From positions 1 to 64,000 of the forward strand of contig NZ_JABWCV010000007.1 of assembly GCF_013371085.1 (NCBI RefSeq): 64,000 bases of DNA, written 5' to 3'. The position numbers were made by a program, and so were the translations under genes. Under the pieces are notes generated by a model. The model worked only from the letters and a program-made list of their open reading frames with translations. It did no database searches and was not told the DNA's origin. The stretch is from Vreelandella maris. GTDB lineage: Bacteria > Pseudomonadota > Gammaproteobacteria > Pseudomonadales > Halomonadaceae. Of this stretch, positions 21,088 through 30,442 are shown piece by piece (within the stretch, counting starts at the first letter, position 1; every line of letters begins with the position of its first letter).

Positions 21088-21558
21088 TCAGGAAGTTGTT
21101 TGCTCACGAATTTTAGCGGTAAGCAACTCAAGTAGTTCACGCTGGCTGCCTGCTTTACGCAGCTTCTGACGCGTATCCGCATCGTTCATGATGGTCGCTA
21201 CTTGGCCTAGCAGAGAGAGATGTGTGTCATCAGCCTCTTCTGGAACTAGCAATACAAACACCAGATCCACCGGGTCGCCGTCGATAGCATCAAAATCAAT
21301 CGCTTCTGCGAGTTTTAAGAACCCTGCGATGGGGGCAGAGCAGTGAGGACTACGCGCATGGGGAATAGCCACGCCGTTACCAATCCCAGTACTGCCTAAG
21401 CGCTCACGGCCAATTAAACGGCTAAACACTTCTTGGCTGTCCAGACTGGGGATATTTTGGGCAATAAAGGTGCTGAAAAACTCCAGCACCCTTTTTTTGC
21501 TGCCCCCGGGGACGTCAAAGAGAACGCGTTCCGGGGGGAGTATGGTTTCCAACGTCAT
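21088..21558 (-). CDS. ptsN: Nitrogen-regulatory PTS enzyme IIA PtsN
   Basis: EIIA-Ntr, end of the regulatory phosphorelay PtsP-PtsO-PtsN. It has no sugar transport role and controls potassium uptake and other targets by its phosphorylation state. The active histidine is H67 in GVAIPHAR; the later HLSLLGQVATIM is family-typical. The ATG at 21558 (MTLETILPPERV) gives 156 residues, matching E. coli (163), and lies 4 nt after hpf. Confidence 0.95.
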   Translation of the reverse strand: MTLETILPPERVLFDVPGGSKKRVLEFFSTFIAQNIPSLDSQEVFSRLIGRERLGSTGIGNGVAIPHARSPHCSAPIAGFLKLAEAIDFDAIDGDPVDLVFVLLVPEEADDTHLSLLGQVATIMNDADTRQKLRKAGSQRELLELLTAKIREQTTS

Positions 21559-21562
21559 TGAA

Positions 21563-21871
21563 TTAACGCACGCCTGCGCCTTGGGCGCGAGCTTGTGCTT
21601 TTTCCTTATGTTTAACGAGTTGCCGATCAATTTTGTCCGCTAATGCGTCAATAGCGGCGTACATATCACTGTCTAGGGCTTCCGCATGTAAATCAGCACC
21701 TGCTGCGTGCAGTATGCAGGCGGCCTGCTGGCGCTCTTTCTCCACAGATAAGGTGACTTGCACCGTGGTTATGTTGTCGTAATGGCGCTCTACACGTTCA
21801 AGCTTTTCGTTGACATAGTCACGCAAGGCGTCAGTCAGTTCTACGTGATGACCAGTGATATTAACTTGCAT
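21563..21871 (-). CDS. hpf: Ribosome hibernation promoting factor HPF
   Basis: Binds the 30S decoding channel and promotes 100S ribosome dimers in stationary phase. At 102 residues it is of the short HPF type with a beta-alpha fold: MQVNITGHHVELTDALRDYV, then the conserved LHAEALDSDMYAAIDALADKIDRQL. An ATG two codons upstream is too close to the AAGGAG; the ATG at 21871 has ideal spacing. A sigma-70-like promoter stands about 35 nt upstream. Confidence 0.95.
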   Translation of the reverse strand: MQVNITGHHVELTDALRDYVNEKLERVERHYDNITTVQVTLSVEKERQQAACILHAAGADLHAEALDSDMYAAIDALADKIDRQLVKHKEKAQARAQGAGVR

Positions 21872-21904
21872 TGACATACTCCTTATCCATCGGACTGTAC
21901 TTCG

Positions 21905-21931
21905 ATTGTAACCCTTTTTGCCGCGTTGCAA
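21905..21931 (-). promoter_or_regulatory. Candidate promoter of hpf-ptsN
   Basis: On the minus strand TTGCAA (21926-21931) and TACAAT (21905-21910) are separated by 15 nt, slightly shorter than ideal. They lie in the 98-bp rpoN-hpf spacer and would give a leader of about 25-30 nt with the hpf ribosome binding site. Confidence 0.4.
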
Positions 21932-21969
21932 AGCCCTTGTCGAGAGTTTCCCTGAAACGTTGTCTAATG

Positions 21970-23379
21970 CTAGCGCAAACGACGCCGCTCGCTAGAGGAG
22001 GGAATGCCCATGGCTTCACGATATTTAGCCACCGTACGACGCGCTACTTGAATTCCCCCTTCTCCTAACAGCGTGACTAAGCGGCTATCAGAAAGCGGCT
22101 TGCCTGGCGGCTCCTCTTGAATCAATTTCTTAAGCCGAGCGCGGATAGCGGTGCTTGAATGGCTGTCACCATCCTGGCCGCTGACTTGGCTTGAGAAAAA
22201 GTATTTGAGTTCAAATACGCCGCGAGGCGTATGAATAAATTTCTGAGTGGTCACCCTGGAAATAGTCGATTCGTGCATTTCCACGGCCTCGGCGATATCG
22301 GCCAATATAAGCGGCTTCATGGCTTCTTCGCCGTGTTCTAAAAAGTCAATTTGCCGGGTAATGATCTCGCGGCCAACGCGCAGTAGCGTATCGTTGCGGC
22401 TAGAGAGGCTCTTAATCAGCCAGCGCGCTTCCTGCAAGTGTTCTTTTAAAAACTGATTGTCCTGACTTTTATCCGCACGCTTTATTAAGCTTGCGTAGTC
22501 AGGCTGAATGCGCAGTCTTGGCAATGCCTCAGGATTGAGCTCTAAATGCCAGCCTTCGTGGTCATGGCGTACGACCAGGTCGGGTGTTACATAACTATCA
22601 TCGGTATCGCCATAGGCGCTGCCTGGGCGTGGGTCGAGGCTACGAATGAGGAGAATGACATCAGCCAGCTGGTCATCATCGAGTCCCAGGCGGCGTTTAA
22701 GTAAGCGCATGTCATCTTTGCCTAGTGCTTCCAAAAACTGCCGTACCAAGCGGCGGGCAGGAACCAGTAGCGGCGTATCATCGGGAAGAGTGGCCAGCTG
22801 CAGCATTAGGCACTCACGCAGGTCGCGGGCGAATATCCCTGTTGGCTCAAATTGCTGAAGCTTAAGCAGAATAGTTTCTACTTCGCGCAGGCTAAGCCCG
22901 TCGATACCTTGAGCGCGAAGCCCTTCGCGTATGTCGTTGAGCGGCTGGGTTAAATAGCCATTAGCATCTAGCGCGTCGATTAAACTTTCTGCGACAAGTT
23001 GTTCTCGTACGCCAAAATCGGTCATAGCGAGCTGCCACAGCAAGTGCCCATGAAGACTCTGGCCAGCAGCCTGTCGCTCAAAATCAGGTCCTTCGCTGCT
23101 GGTGCCGCCGTGACTCCCCATATCTTGGTAGGTATCAGACCAGTCACTATCTACCGAGAGCTCGGTGGGTATGCTCTCTGACCACTCTTCCTCTTTAGGC
23201 TCGCTAACAGCCTGTTCACTAAATTCGTCCTCTTGTTCCAGCATGGGGTTGGCATCTAGAGCCTGCTGAATTTCTTGACGTAAGTCCAGCGTTGATAGCT
23301 GTAACAGGGCAATGGCCTGCTGCAGCTGAGGTGTCATGGTCAGCTGTGTGCCGATGCGTAGTTGAAGAGAAGCTTTCAT
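21970..23379 (-). CDS. rpoN: RNA polymerase sigma-54 factor RpoN
   Basis: Alternative sigma factor for promoters with GG/GC elements at -24/-12; needs enhancer-binding ATPases. The N-terminal activator-interaction region (LQLRIGTQLTMTPQLQQAI), an acidic linker (about 50-95), the core-binding part and the C-terminal RpoN box (ARRTVAKYRE) are all present. About 469-471 residues. Two ATGs lie two codons apart (23385 and 23379); neither has a strong ribosome binding site, and the second matches the usual MKASLQLR start. The gene ends TAG CAT TAG, giving two in-frame stops. Confidence 0.96.
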   Translation of the reverse strand: MKASLQLRIGTQLTMTPQLQQAIALLQLSTLDLRQEIQQALDANPMLEQEDEFSEQAVSEPKEEEWSESIPTELSVDSDWSDTYQDMGSHGGTSSEGPDFERQAAGQSLHGHLLWQLAMTDFGVREQLVAESLIDALDANGYLTQPLNDIREGLRAQGIDGLSLREVETILLKLQQFEPTGIFARDLRECLMLQLATLPDDTPLLVPARRLVRQFLEALGKDDMRLLKRRLGLDDDQLADVILLIRSLDPRPGSAYGDTDDSYVTPDLVVRHDHEGWHLELNPEALPRLRIQPDYASLIKRADKSQDNQFLKEHLQEARWLIKSLSSRNDTLLRVGREIITRQIDFLEHGEEAMKPLILADIAEAVEMHESTISRVTTQKFIHTPRGVFELKYFFSSQVSGQDGDSHSSTAIRARLKKLIQEEPPGKPLSDSRLVTLLGEGGIQVARRTVAKYREAMGIPSSSERRRLR

Positions 23380-23508
23380 GACCATCTGAGAACCACTCGT
23401 TAATCAGAATGCTCCACCCTAGTGCGAGTAGGTCTTAGGTGCAAGTGCAATAAGCATGCCATTGGCAGTAAAGTTGTTGTAGAGCGCTAATTAGACGTGA
23501 AAAATCAG

Positions 23509-24258
23509 TTAGAGTCGGAAATCAGCGCCTAGATAAACCTCTCTTACTTTTTGGTTAGTGAGAATCGAGGCTGGAGAGCCGCTAGCGATAATTTGACCAT
23601 CGCCCACGATGTAGGCGATATCACAAATATCCAGGGTTTCGCGCACGTTGTGGTCGGTGATCAGTACGCCGATGTGGCGCTGCTTTAATGCGCGAATAAT
23701 GGTTTTGATCTCGCCTACCGAAATGGGGTCTACGCCAGCAAAGGGCTCGTCCAGCAAAATGAAAGCAGGTTCCGTCGCCAGTGAGCGAGCAATCTCCACA
23801 CGTCTGCGTTCACCACCTGAAAGGCTCATGCCCAGGTTGTCGCGAATATGGGTAATGTGAAAATCTTCCAGTAGCGCTTCCAGGCGTTGCTCGCGGTCAC
23901 TACGGCTGAGCTCTTTGCGCGTTTCGAGTATCGCCATAATGTTATCGGCAACCGATAATTTACGAAAAATAGACGCTTCTTGCGGAAGGTAGCCGATACC
24001 CGCCGCGGCGCGTTCATGCATTGGGGCGCGGGTTAGATCTACATCGTCGATACCCACTTTGCCAGCATCGGATTTCACCAGCCCCACAATCATATAAAAT
24101 GATGTGGTTTTGCCCGCGCCGTTAGGGCCGAGCAAGCCCACAACACTGCCCTGGGAGATCTCTAAATTGATGTCTTTAACGACTCGGCGTCGCTTATAGC
24201 TTTTGGCCAAGTGGTGAGCATATAGGGTTTTGATTGGCGCAGTGTCTGTAGTTGCCAA
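23509..24258 (-). CDS. lptB: LPS export ABC transporter ATPase LptB
   Basis: Cytoplasmic ATPase of LptB2FGC that powers extraction of lipopolysaccharide from the inner membrane. Walker [10 protein letters not shown] is at 44-52, the signature is [16 protein letters not shown], and Walker B is [13 protein letters not shown]. The 249-residue protein has an N-terminal extension of about 10 residues. It follows lptA by 11 nt. A 7-bp direct repeat (AAATCAG, 23502 and 23519) flanks its stop. Confidence 0.97.
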   Translation of the reverse strand: MATTDTAPIKTLYAHHLAKSYKRRRVVKDINLEISQGSVVGLLGPNGAGKTTSFYMIVGLVKSDAGKVGIDDVDLTRAPMHERAAAGIGYLPQEASIFRKLSVADNIMAILETRKELSRSDREQRLEALLEDFHITHIRDNLGMSLSGGERRRVEIARSLATEPAFILLDEPFAGVDPISVGEIKTIIRALKQRHIGVLITDHNVRETLDICDIAYIVGDGQIIASGSPASILTNQKVREVYLGADFRL

Positions 24259-24269
24259 GGCTTGGCTCC

Positions 24270-24761
24270 CTATTGTTCGGGCTGAAGCGTCATGCGTATG
24301 CGCTGGGTTTCGCTGCCGTCAACGTCAGAGCGCGCCTGAATCACTTCACGGTCAATAAAATACTCAAGGCGACCGCCGGTGAAGGTGTCTTCTTGTTGCG
24401 TTAATTCGGCTTGGTCGATTAGCTCAACGCGGCGTTCAGCGACATGATAAATAATGCGCCTTGCCCACCCTTCTGTAGGGCCTTCTTGCCCTTCAGCTTG
24501 ATGACGTAAGTAGGCGCGCTCACCGGTGGAGGTCGCGCGGGAGAGCTCGCCTGCCTCGTTGCGTTCGATTTCTACTCGCTCGCCACGTAATTGCATTCCG
24601 CCTTGGCGAATATCGACATTGCCTGTATAGACAGCGGTCCCCGCTCGCTGGTCAAGGTCTAAGCGGTCGGCTTCGACTTCTATCGGGGCTTGGCTGTTTT
24701 GGGCCAGTGCCGAGAGCGGTAACGCAAGGGCAAAAAGGGCGATATATATCAGTGATTTCAT
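24270..24761 (-). CDS. lptA: LPS periplasmic bridge protein LptA
   Basis: Soluble periplasmic beta-jellyroll protein that polymerises head to tail to link LptC with LptD. A signal peptide of about 20 residues ([20 protein letters not shown]) is followed by the OstA-type start [21 protein letters not shown]. At 163 residues it is slightly shorter than E. coli LptA (185). It sits between lptC and lptB with 11-nt gaps on both sides, a single operon. Confidence 0.94.
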   Translation of the reverse strand: MKSLIYIALFALALPLSALAQNSQAPIEVEADRLDLDQRAGTAVYTGNVDIRQGGMQLRGERVEIERNEAGELSRATSTGERAYLRHQAEGQEGPTEGWARRIIYHVAERRVELIDQAELTQQEDTFTGGRLEYFIDREVIQARSDVDGSETQRIRMTLQPEQ

Positions 24762-24772
24762 GGCAAATCCTG

Positions 24773-25342
24773 TTAGCGCTGCGTAGCCGGAGGGTGCGTG
24801 CCACGCACATTGTCAGTTAAGCGCACTTGGCTTTCGTTAAGCCAGACGTCCATGCGCGACGCGTTCATTTGCTGGGGCGGCTGTTGTAGTACTACCGGTG
24901 TTTCACTCCACGCATGCTGGTTTAGCCCGTCATAGTGCAATAATTCAGTATCTAACTGCCAACCTTCATCCGGTGCGATCAGGCGAGCGGAGCCTGACAT
25001 CAGCAAGACCTGAGTGGACGTGTTAAGCGTGCCTACATCGGCGCTAGCCAGCCACTGGCGGTTTTCGCTGTCGTATAAGATAGCTTCGGGCTCTTCTGTC
25101 CAGGTTTCACTACGCTGCGGCGTATGGATCAGGCGTGGGGTTTTAAGCGCCTGTAATACGCTACCATTTTCACCGAAAAGAGTGATCTCTGCGTTTTCCA
25201 GCACGTGGCCTGGCTCCTGGGCCTGCGCTTCTGGGTCAATGGCCGTGTCTTGAGGCCCCCGTGGGTCAAGCCACACCAGTAGAGCCCCCAGGGCAACGAC
25301 CAGCCCGGCTAACCAAACGCGTACCTTTACCTGCTTCACCAT
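24773..25342 (-). CDS. lptC: LPS export protein LptC
   Basis: Bitopic inner-membrane protein that receives LPS from LptB2FG and hands it to LptA. One N-terminal membrane segment (about residues 7-26, VWLAGLVVALGALLVWL) precedes a jellyroll domain. 189 residues, as in E. coli (191). Sequence conservation in this family is low, so the call rests on length, topology and place. Its ATG shares one base with the kdsC stop (TAATG). Confidence 0.92.
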   Translation of the reverse strand: MVKQVKVRVWLAGLVVALGALLVWLDPRGPQDTAIDPEAQAQEPGHVLENAEITLFGENGSVLQALKTPRLIHTPQRSETWTEEPEAILYDSENRQWLASADVGTLNTSTQVLLMSGSARLIAPDEGWQLDTELLHYDGLNQHAWSETPVVLQQPPQQMNASRMDVWLNESQVRLTDNVRGTHPPATQR

Positions 25343-25884
25343 TAGGTGCGACCGTGAAGATAAGTGTCTAGCACCGCCCCCCAGTGCCCTTGAGACTCAA
25401 GCAGTGTGTCACAGATTTCACGTACTGCGCCGTGCCCACCTAGTCGTTCCGTGGTCCAGTCGGCGTGGGTATGTATGTAATCTGGCGCATTAGGGACGGT
25501 AATGCCGACACCGCAACGCTTAATAGCGGCCAGGTCAGGCAGGTCGTCACCACAGTAGGCAACCTGCTCTAACTCTAGATCGAGACGCTGGCAAAGCCCG
25601 CGCAGGGTGGCAAGCTTGTCTTCACAGCCTTGATGGACCAGGTCGATGCCCAGTGATGCGGCGCGCTGGCTCACCATGGGAGAGTCGCGGCCCGTCACCA
25701 GTGCTACATGTATACCCACTCGCTTGAGAAGCTTCAGCCCATGACCATCCTGAGTATGAAATGCTTTGATTTCGATACCGTCAGCCTGGAAGTAGAGGCG
25801 GCCGTCGGTCAGTACGCCGTCAACATCCAACGCTAATAGGCGCACGCGGCGGAGTCGATCAAGTAGCGCATTAGGTAAGGTCAT
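25342..25884 (-). CDS. kdsC: 3-deoxy-D-manno-octulosonate 8-phosphate phosphatase KdsC
   Basis: HAD-superfamily phosphatase that releases Kdo from Kdo 8-phosphate for inner-core LPS. The catalytic motif DVDGVLTDG has D20 and D22; motif II is ALVTGRDS and motif III/IV YCGDDLPDL. It has no cap domain, typical for this tetrameric C0-type enzyme. 180 residues. It follows kdsD by 63 nt. Confidence 0.96.
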   Translation of the reverse strand: MTLPNALLDRLRRVRLLALDVDGVLTDGRLYFQADGIEIKAFHTQDGHGLKLLKRVGIHVALVTGRDSPMVSQRAASLGIDLVHQGCEDKLATLRGLCQRLDLELEQVAYCGDDLPDLAAIKRCGVGITVPNAPDYIHTHADWTTERLGGHGAVREICDTLLESQGHWGAVLDTYLHGRT

Positions 25885-25932
25885 AGAACCTCCTTATCAT
25901 TAAATTCGTAAAGCGGGTCGGTAATATTGCTG

Positions 25933-25963
25933 AATGACGCCGCTGTCTTAAATAACGCCGCTG
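25933..25963. repeat. Near-perfect direct repeat across the kdsD stop
   Basis: AATGACGCCGCTG (25933-25945) and AATAACGCCGCTG (25951-25963) match at 12 of 13 positions with an 18-bp period. The second copy is the end of the kdsD coding sequence and the first lies just beyond its stop (TTA at 25948-25950). Confidence 0.65.
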
Positions 25964-26934
25964 GCAAGCAGGTCATGCATATGTAGCGCCCCGATAGGAC
26001 GCTGTTGTTCATCAACCACTGCTAGCGCCGTAATGCGGCTCTCTTCCATGATGCGTACCGCTTCCGCCGCCAGGATATCGGGGGCGATGCGCTTGCCCGG
26101 CCGGGTCATTACATCGTCAACGATGACATCGCGCAGGTTGTGAAACTGGTCGAGCGTGCGTCGAAGGTCACCGTCAGTGTAGACCCCGGCTAGGCGGCCA
26201 TCGCTATCTACCACGCAGGTAAAGCCTAGCCCTTGACGGGTAATTTCCAATAACGCGTCGCGCAACGGACTCCCCAGGGGGACTTGGGGCAGGCGCGCAC
26301 CGTCGTGCATTAGATCTCTAACGCGCAGTAACAAGCGTTTGCCTAAACTGCCGCCAGGGTGGGAGAGGGCAAAATCTTCAGCGGTAAAGCCACGCGCCTC
26401 CAGCAGCGCCACAGCCAGGGCGTCGCCCAGAGCGAGCGCTGCCGTTGTGGAGCTGGTGGGGGCCAAGTCGAGCGGGCATGCCTCACGCTCTACGCCGCTG
26501 TTCAGGTGCGCATCAGCGTGTTTGGCCAGCGTGGAATCGGGGCGTCCTGTCATACTGACTAGCGGCGTACCCAGGCGTTTAAGCAGCGGTAAGAGCGCAG
26601 TGACTTCGGCGGTTTCCCCCGAGTTGGACAACGCCAATACCACATCGGAACGGGTGATCATGCCTAAATCGCCGTGGCTGGCTTCACCAGGATGAACGAA
26701 AAAAGCTGGCGTGCCTGTGCTGGCAAGTGTAGCCGCCAATTTGCCAGCGATATGCCCCGATTTTCCCATGCCGGTCACTACCACGCGGCCTTGGCAGGCG
26801 AGAATTAGCTCGCAAGCACGGTCAAAATTTTCATCTAGCTTGGCTTGAAGGCCGCCAATGGCTGCCTGCTCAATTTGCAGCGTACGCAATGCACTTTCGC
26901 GTAGTAGGCTGGGTGGAGCGAGAGGCTGGCGCAT
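25948..26934 (-). CDS. kdsD: Arabinose 5-phosphate isomerase KdsD
   Basis: Converts ribulose 5-phosphate to arabinose 5-phosphate, the first step to Kdo. An N-terminal SIS domain (VVTGMGKSGHIAGKLAATLASTGTPAFF and LALSNSGETAEV) is followed by two CBS domains (RDLMHDGARLP; MTRPGKRIAPDILAAEA). At 328 residues it equals E. coli KdsD. First gene of the kds-lpt run, divergent from mlaF over 317 bp. Confidence 0.96.
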   Translation of the reverse strand: MRQPLAPPSLLRESALRTLQIEQAAIGGLQAKLDENFDRACELILACQGRVVVTGMGKSGHIAGKLAATLASTGTPAFFVHPGEASHGDLGMITRSDVVLALSNSGETAEVTALLPLLKRLGTPLVSMTGRPDSTLAKHADAHLNSGVEREACPLDLAPTSSTTAALALGDALAVALLEARGFTAEDFALSHPGGSLGKRLLLRVRDLMHDGARLPQVPLGSPLRDALLEITRQGLGFTCVVDSDGRLAGVYTDGDLRRTLDQFHNLRDVIVDDVMTRPGKRIAPDILAAEAVRIMEESRITALAVVDEQQRPIGALHMHDLLASGVI

Positions 26935-27251
26935 AGCGTTTTCTCTTAATCATTGAACATATAAAAAGTAGTAACCACCAAGAATAACATCTTGGCACCC
27001 TTTATAGGCAGTCGTTGAGATAGTAGTTGGAGACGTTAGCCCGGATGCGATTTGACGATAAGGCGGCCTGCTAACGATGCGCTATCAATAAATGGGTAGA
27101 CCAGCAGAAATGCTCAAGCAGGCCGTCGTGTTTTGTAGCGTTATAGTACAATGTTTGATAATGTTTTAGAAACACTGTTTTATAATCGCGATAGCCGCAA
27201 GTAGGGTATGATGGCTAACCCAAGTGCGCCTGGTTAAGAGTCAACTGATCC
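26935..27251. other. Divergent kdsD-mlaF spacer with inverted repeats
   Basis: This 317-bp gap has no gene. A 6-bp hairpin (CCAAGA/TCTTGG) lies near 26980. A large inverted repeat pairs GGCGGCCTGCT (27062-27072) with AGCAGGCCGTC (27117-27127) and encloses a small hairpin AGCA-GAAA-TGCT; GTGTTTTG follows. TATAAT at 27181-27186 is a good -10 box for mlaF, though the best -35 (TTGATA, 27155) is spaced 20 nt away. Nothing clear was found for the kdsD promoter. Confidence 0.5.
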
Positions 27252-28073
27252 ATGATAGATGCTCCATTTATTGAAATTGAAGACCTCCATTTTTCACGTG
27301 GCGATCACGAGATTTTTCGCGGCATAAATATGACGATTCCCCGGGGCAAGGTAACCGCGATTATGGGGCCAAGCGGTACTGGGAAAACCACACTGCTTAA
27401 GCTAATCGGCGGCCAATTGACGCCAGAGCGTGGGCGGATAGTGATCGATGGGCAGGATGTTCATCGGCTATCTCGTAAGGCGCTATTTACGTTACGCAAG
27501 CGGATGGGGATGCTATTTCAAAGTGGCGCGCTGTTTTCCGATTTAGACGTATTCGAAAACGTTGCTTTTCCGTTACGCGTTCATACTGATTTGCCCGATA
27601 CCATGGTGCGCGATCTGGTGCTACTGAAGCTGCAGGCGGTAGGGCTGCGCGGCGCGCGCCACTTGACGCCCGCAGAACTGTCGGGAGGCATGGCGCGACG
27701 GGTCGCACTGGCTCGTGCCGTGGCGCTGGACCCGGAGTTGATCCTGTATGATGAGCCCTTCGTAGGTCAGGACCCCATCTCTATGGGCGTTTTAGTGCAG
27801 CTTATTAAGCGACTTAATCAAGCGCTGCAACTCACCTCTGTGGTCGTGTCTCATGATATTAAAGAGACTCTGAGCATTGCAGATTACCTCTATTTGATTG
27901 CTGATGGTCAGGTGGTTGCCCATGGTACGCCGCAAACCTTAGATACGAATCAAGACCCTAGGGTGAGCCAGTTTATTCATGGCGAGCCTGATGGCCCAGT
28001 GCCGTTTCACTATCCCGCTGAGGCATTTTATCGCGATATTTTGGGCGAGCCCCCGATGACAAAGACAGGCTAA
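27252..28073 (+). CDS. mlaF: Phospholipid-transport ATPase MlaF
   Basis: ATPase of the MlaFEDB complex, which moves phospholipids between the inner membrane and periplasmic MlaC to keep the outer membrane asymmetric. Walker A GPSGTGKTT is at about 39-47, the signature is LSGGMARRVALARAVA, and Walker B is LILYDEPFVGQDP. 273 residues. First of five mla genes in order F-E-D-C-B, next to divergent kdsD as in Pseudomonas. Confidence 0.96.
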   Translation: MIDAPFIEIEDLHFSRGDHEIFRGINMTIPRGKVTAIMGPSGTGKTTLLKLIGGQLTPERGRIVIDGQDVHRLSRKALFTLRKRMGMLFQSGALFSDLDVFENVAFPLRVHTDLPDTMVRDLVLLKLQAVGLRGARHLTPAELSGGMARRVALARAVALDPELILYDEPFVGQDPISMGVLVQLIKRLNQALQLTSVVVSHDIKETLSIADYLYLIADGQVVAHGTPQTLDTNQDPRVSQFIHGEPDGPVPFHYPAEAFYRDILGEPPMTKTG

Positions 28074-28109
28074 TGGCTTCAATGCAGGGTAAATACAGGG
28101 CAGGGACAA

Positions 28110-28910
28110 ATGCAGTCAAAATTTTCTAACGGCACCGCGCGTATTACCCGATTGGGGCGTCGAGGGTGCGATTTAATGGAAGCATTAGGCCGCGCGGGGG
28201 TGTTTCTCTTCCAATCCGCTGTCGGTGTGCCATCCCGTGAGGGTTGGCGCTTATGGTTACATCAGATGCATTTTGTCGGCGTGCTTTCACTCGCCATCGT
28301 GTTGGTGTCTGGGTTGTTTATCGGCATGGTGCTGGCACTGCAGGGCTATACCATTCTGGTCGATTTCGGCGCTGAGCAGGCGCTTGGGCAGATGGTGGCA
28401 CTGTCACTGCTGCGTGAGCTTGCGCCTGTGGTGGCCGCGCTGCTGTTTGCTGGCCGTGCGGGCTCGGCATTGACCGCTGAGATTGGCTTGATGAAAGCCA
28501 CCGAGCAGCTCACCAGTATGGAGATGATCGGTGTTGATCCGCTGCGCCGGGTGGTCGCTCCGCGGCTATGGGCGGGCTTTGTGTCGCTACCCATTCTAAC
28601 CGTAGGTTTTAGTGTGGTGGGTATCTGGGGGGGCTACTTGGTGGGCGTAGAGTGGTTGGGTGTTTTTGAGGGCTCCTACTGGAGCAACATGCAGGCCAAT
28701 GTGGCTTTTGTCAGTGATATTGGCAATGGCATGATCAAAAGCGCTGTGTTTGCGCTGGTGGTGACCTGGATTGCTGTCTTTCAAGGCTACGACCTGGTGC
28801 CGACCTCAGAAGGCATATCTCGTGCTACTACACGCACGGTAGTGTATTCGTCGCTTGCAGTTCTGGGGCTTGATTTTGTGTTGACTGCCGTCATGTTTGG
28901 CGGCCTTTAA
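28110..28910 (+). CDS. mlaE: Phospholipid-transport permease MlaE
   Basis: Inner-membrane permease of the Mla complex. At 266 residues it has five to six hydrophobic segments and the family motif [31 protein letters not shown] with [25 protein letters not shown] purine run precedes the ATG, and the 36-nt spacer to mlaF contains repeated ATGCAGGG-like words. Confidence 0.96.
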   Translation: MQSKFSNGTARITRLGRRGCDLMEALGRAGVFLFQSAVGVPSREGWRLWLHQMHFVGVLSLAIVLVSGLFIGMVLALQGYTILVDFGAEQALGQMVALSLLRELAPVVAALLFAGRAGSALTAEIGLMKATEQLTSMEMIGVDPLRRVVAPRLWAGFVSLPILTVGFSVVGIWGGYLVGVEWLGVFEGSYWSNMQANVAFVSDIGNGMIKSAVFALVVTWIAVFQGYDLVPTSEGISRATTRTVVYSSLAVLGLDFVLTAVMFGGL

Positions 28911-28926
28911 TGGGTGGAGCAGTTTC

Positions 28927-29391
28927 ATGAGACGCAGTAAAACCATGGAGTTCGGTGTTGGCCTGTTTATGATTGCTGGCATTTTGGGACTTGTATTCCT
29001 CGGCTTGCGTGTTAGTGGGCTGACACTCTCCGCGCCCGCTCAGTCGTTTCAGTTGGAGGCCAATTTTGCCAATATTGGCAGCTTAAAACCTCGCGCTCGG
29101 GTCACTATGGCGGGAGTGACGGTGGGGCAGGTTGAATCTATTGAGTTGGATACACAGTGGTTTGATGCACGGGTGGTGCTAAGCCTTGATAGCGAGTTGG
29201 AAGGCCAGCTCTCCAGAGACACGATAGCGTCTATTCTTACTGCCGGCTTGTTAGGCGAACAGTACATCGGCCTTAGCGTAGGCGGTGACCCTGAGGCGCT
29301 AAAGGAGGGTGATACGATTCGTGATACCCAGTCGGCGTTGGTGCTGGAAGAACTTATCCAGCAATTTGTGTCCAACATGGCAAGTAATTAA
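28927..29391 (+). CDS. mlaD: Phospholipid-transport MCE protein MlaD
   Basis: Bitopic protein with a single MCE domain; its hexamer forms a ring on MlaE that receives lipids from MlaC. One membrane segment (about 8-28, GVGLFMIAGILGLVFLGL) precedes the MCE core ANFANIGSLKPRARVTMAGVTVGQV. The ATG at 28927 has GGTGGAG upstream and gives 154 residues; the longer reading would overlap mlaE. Confidence 0.95.
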   Translation: MRRSKTMEFGVGLFMIAGILGLVFLGLRVSGLTLSAPAQSFQLEANFANIGSLKPRARVTMAGVTVGQVESIELDTQWFDARVVLSLDSELEGQLSRDTIASILTAGLLGEQYIGLSVGGDPEALKEGDTIRDTQSALVLEELIQQFVSNMASN

Positions 29392-29447
29392 TGTCGCAAC
29401 TAATGAGGCACGAACCCAGTGCATTAACGGGTCGGGAGATAATGATT

Positions 29448-30107
29448 ATGAAGGGAGTAAACGGGATGGTAAGTCGTTGGTTGCTGGTGGGTATGATCTT
29501 GGTGGGGTTGGTGGCGCCGCTACAGGCCTTAGCACAGAGCCAGTCCCCTGAAACATTGGTTCGCGATAATGTTGAATCGCTAATGGAAGACCTTGAGGGG
29601 CGTAAAGATTACTACGCTAATAACCTGGGGGAGCTTGAGGCCTTAGTAGATAAAAATCTCGACCAAGTGGCAGATTTTCGCTATATCGGTGCCAGTGTGA
29701 TGGGTAACTATTTCCGCAACGCCACCCCAGAGCAGCGCAGCCGTTTTGCCGATGTGTTTCGTCAAACGTTGATTGATACTTATACCCGTGGACTGGTGAC
29801 ATTTGATTATGACGAGCTGCGAGTGCTGGATGCCCAGCAAGCACAGCGCTATGACGACCAAGCCAGTGTCGCGATGGAAGTGGTAGCTAATAACGGGCAA
29901 GTATATCCCGTGAGTTATAGCTTAAGGCTTTCAAACGGCGAGTGGCGGGTGGTCAATGTGATCGTAAATGGCATTAACCTGGGCTTAACATTCCGCAATC
30001 AGTTCGACCAAGCCATGCGCGATAATAATCGCGATTATGATGCTGTCATCGACGGCTGGTCGCCTGAGGTGGGTGTTGAAGAGCTTGAGCAGGGAGGCGA
30101 TGCGTGA
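29448..30107 (+). CDS. mlaC: Periplasmic phospholipid-binding protein MlaC
   Basis: Soluble carrier that shuttles phospholipids between MlaA at the outer membrane and MlaFEDB. A signal peptide (MVSRWLLVGMILVGLVAPLQALA) is followed by the Tol-Tol-Ttg2 domain with ADFRYIGASVMGNYFRNATPEQRSRF. Starts at 29391, 29442, 29448 and 29466 are possible; 29448 and 29466 both have a GGGAG at good spacing and a clean signal sequence. The stop overlaps the GTG of mlaB. Confidence 0.92.
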   Translation: MKGVNGMVSRWLLVGMILVGLVAPLQALAQSQSPETLVRDNVESLMEDLEGRKDYYANNLGELEALVDKNLDQVADFRYIGASVMGNYFRNATPEQRSRFADVFRQTLIDTYTRGLVTFDYDELRVLDAQQAQRYDDQASVAMEVVANNGQVYPVSYSLRLSNGEWRVVNVIVNGINLGLTFRNQFDQAMRDNNRDYDAVIDGWSPEVGVEELEQGGDA

Positions 30108-30442
30108 CAACGCTTTTTTCACGCCCCGGTGTCACGGTGGATGCTGAAGACGCTACCTTGCAGGTAGTCGGTGATGTGGATGTGGCGTTGGCGGCCGATT
30201 TGGCCGCCAGCGGCGTTACGTGGCTCAAGCAAGCCGAGTTAACGTCACTAACACTTGATTTCAGCCGCGTTGAAAAAGCCAGCAGTGCTGCCATCAGCGT
30301 GCTGTTTGAATGGTTGCGCACGTGTCGGCAGCGCGAAATCCAGGTTCAGACTATCCGCTTTTCAGCCCCTCTACGCCGACTTGCCTCATTAGCCGAACTG
30401 GATGCATTGATTGATCATCCATCAGCGACCTTGGCTGTTTAA
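30104..30442 (+). CDS. mlaB: STAS-domain protein MlaB
   Basis: Cytoplasmic subunit that binds MlaF and supports complex assembly and ATPase activity. The STAS fold is seen in GDVDVALAADLAASGVTWL and LTLDFSRVEKASSAAISVLFEWL, with the conserved phosphoacceptor-type position (S/T) within KASSAA. The start is GTG at 30104 in a GTGA overlap with mlaC. 112 residues. Confidence 0.92.
   Translation: MTTLFSRPGVTVDAEDATLQVVGDVDVALAADLAASGVTWLKQAELTSLTLDFSRVEKASSAAISVLFEWLRTCRQREIQVQTIRFSAPLRRLASLAELDALIDHPSATLAV

Noticed and set aside
28074..28109. Repeated ATGCAGGG-like words in the mlaF-mlaE spacer
   Set aside because: Copies are too short and diverged to count as a repeat array.
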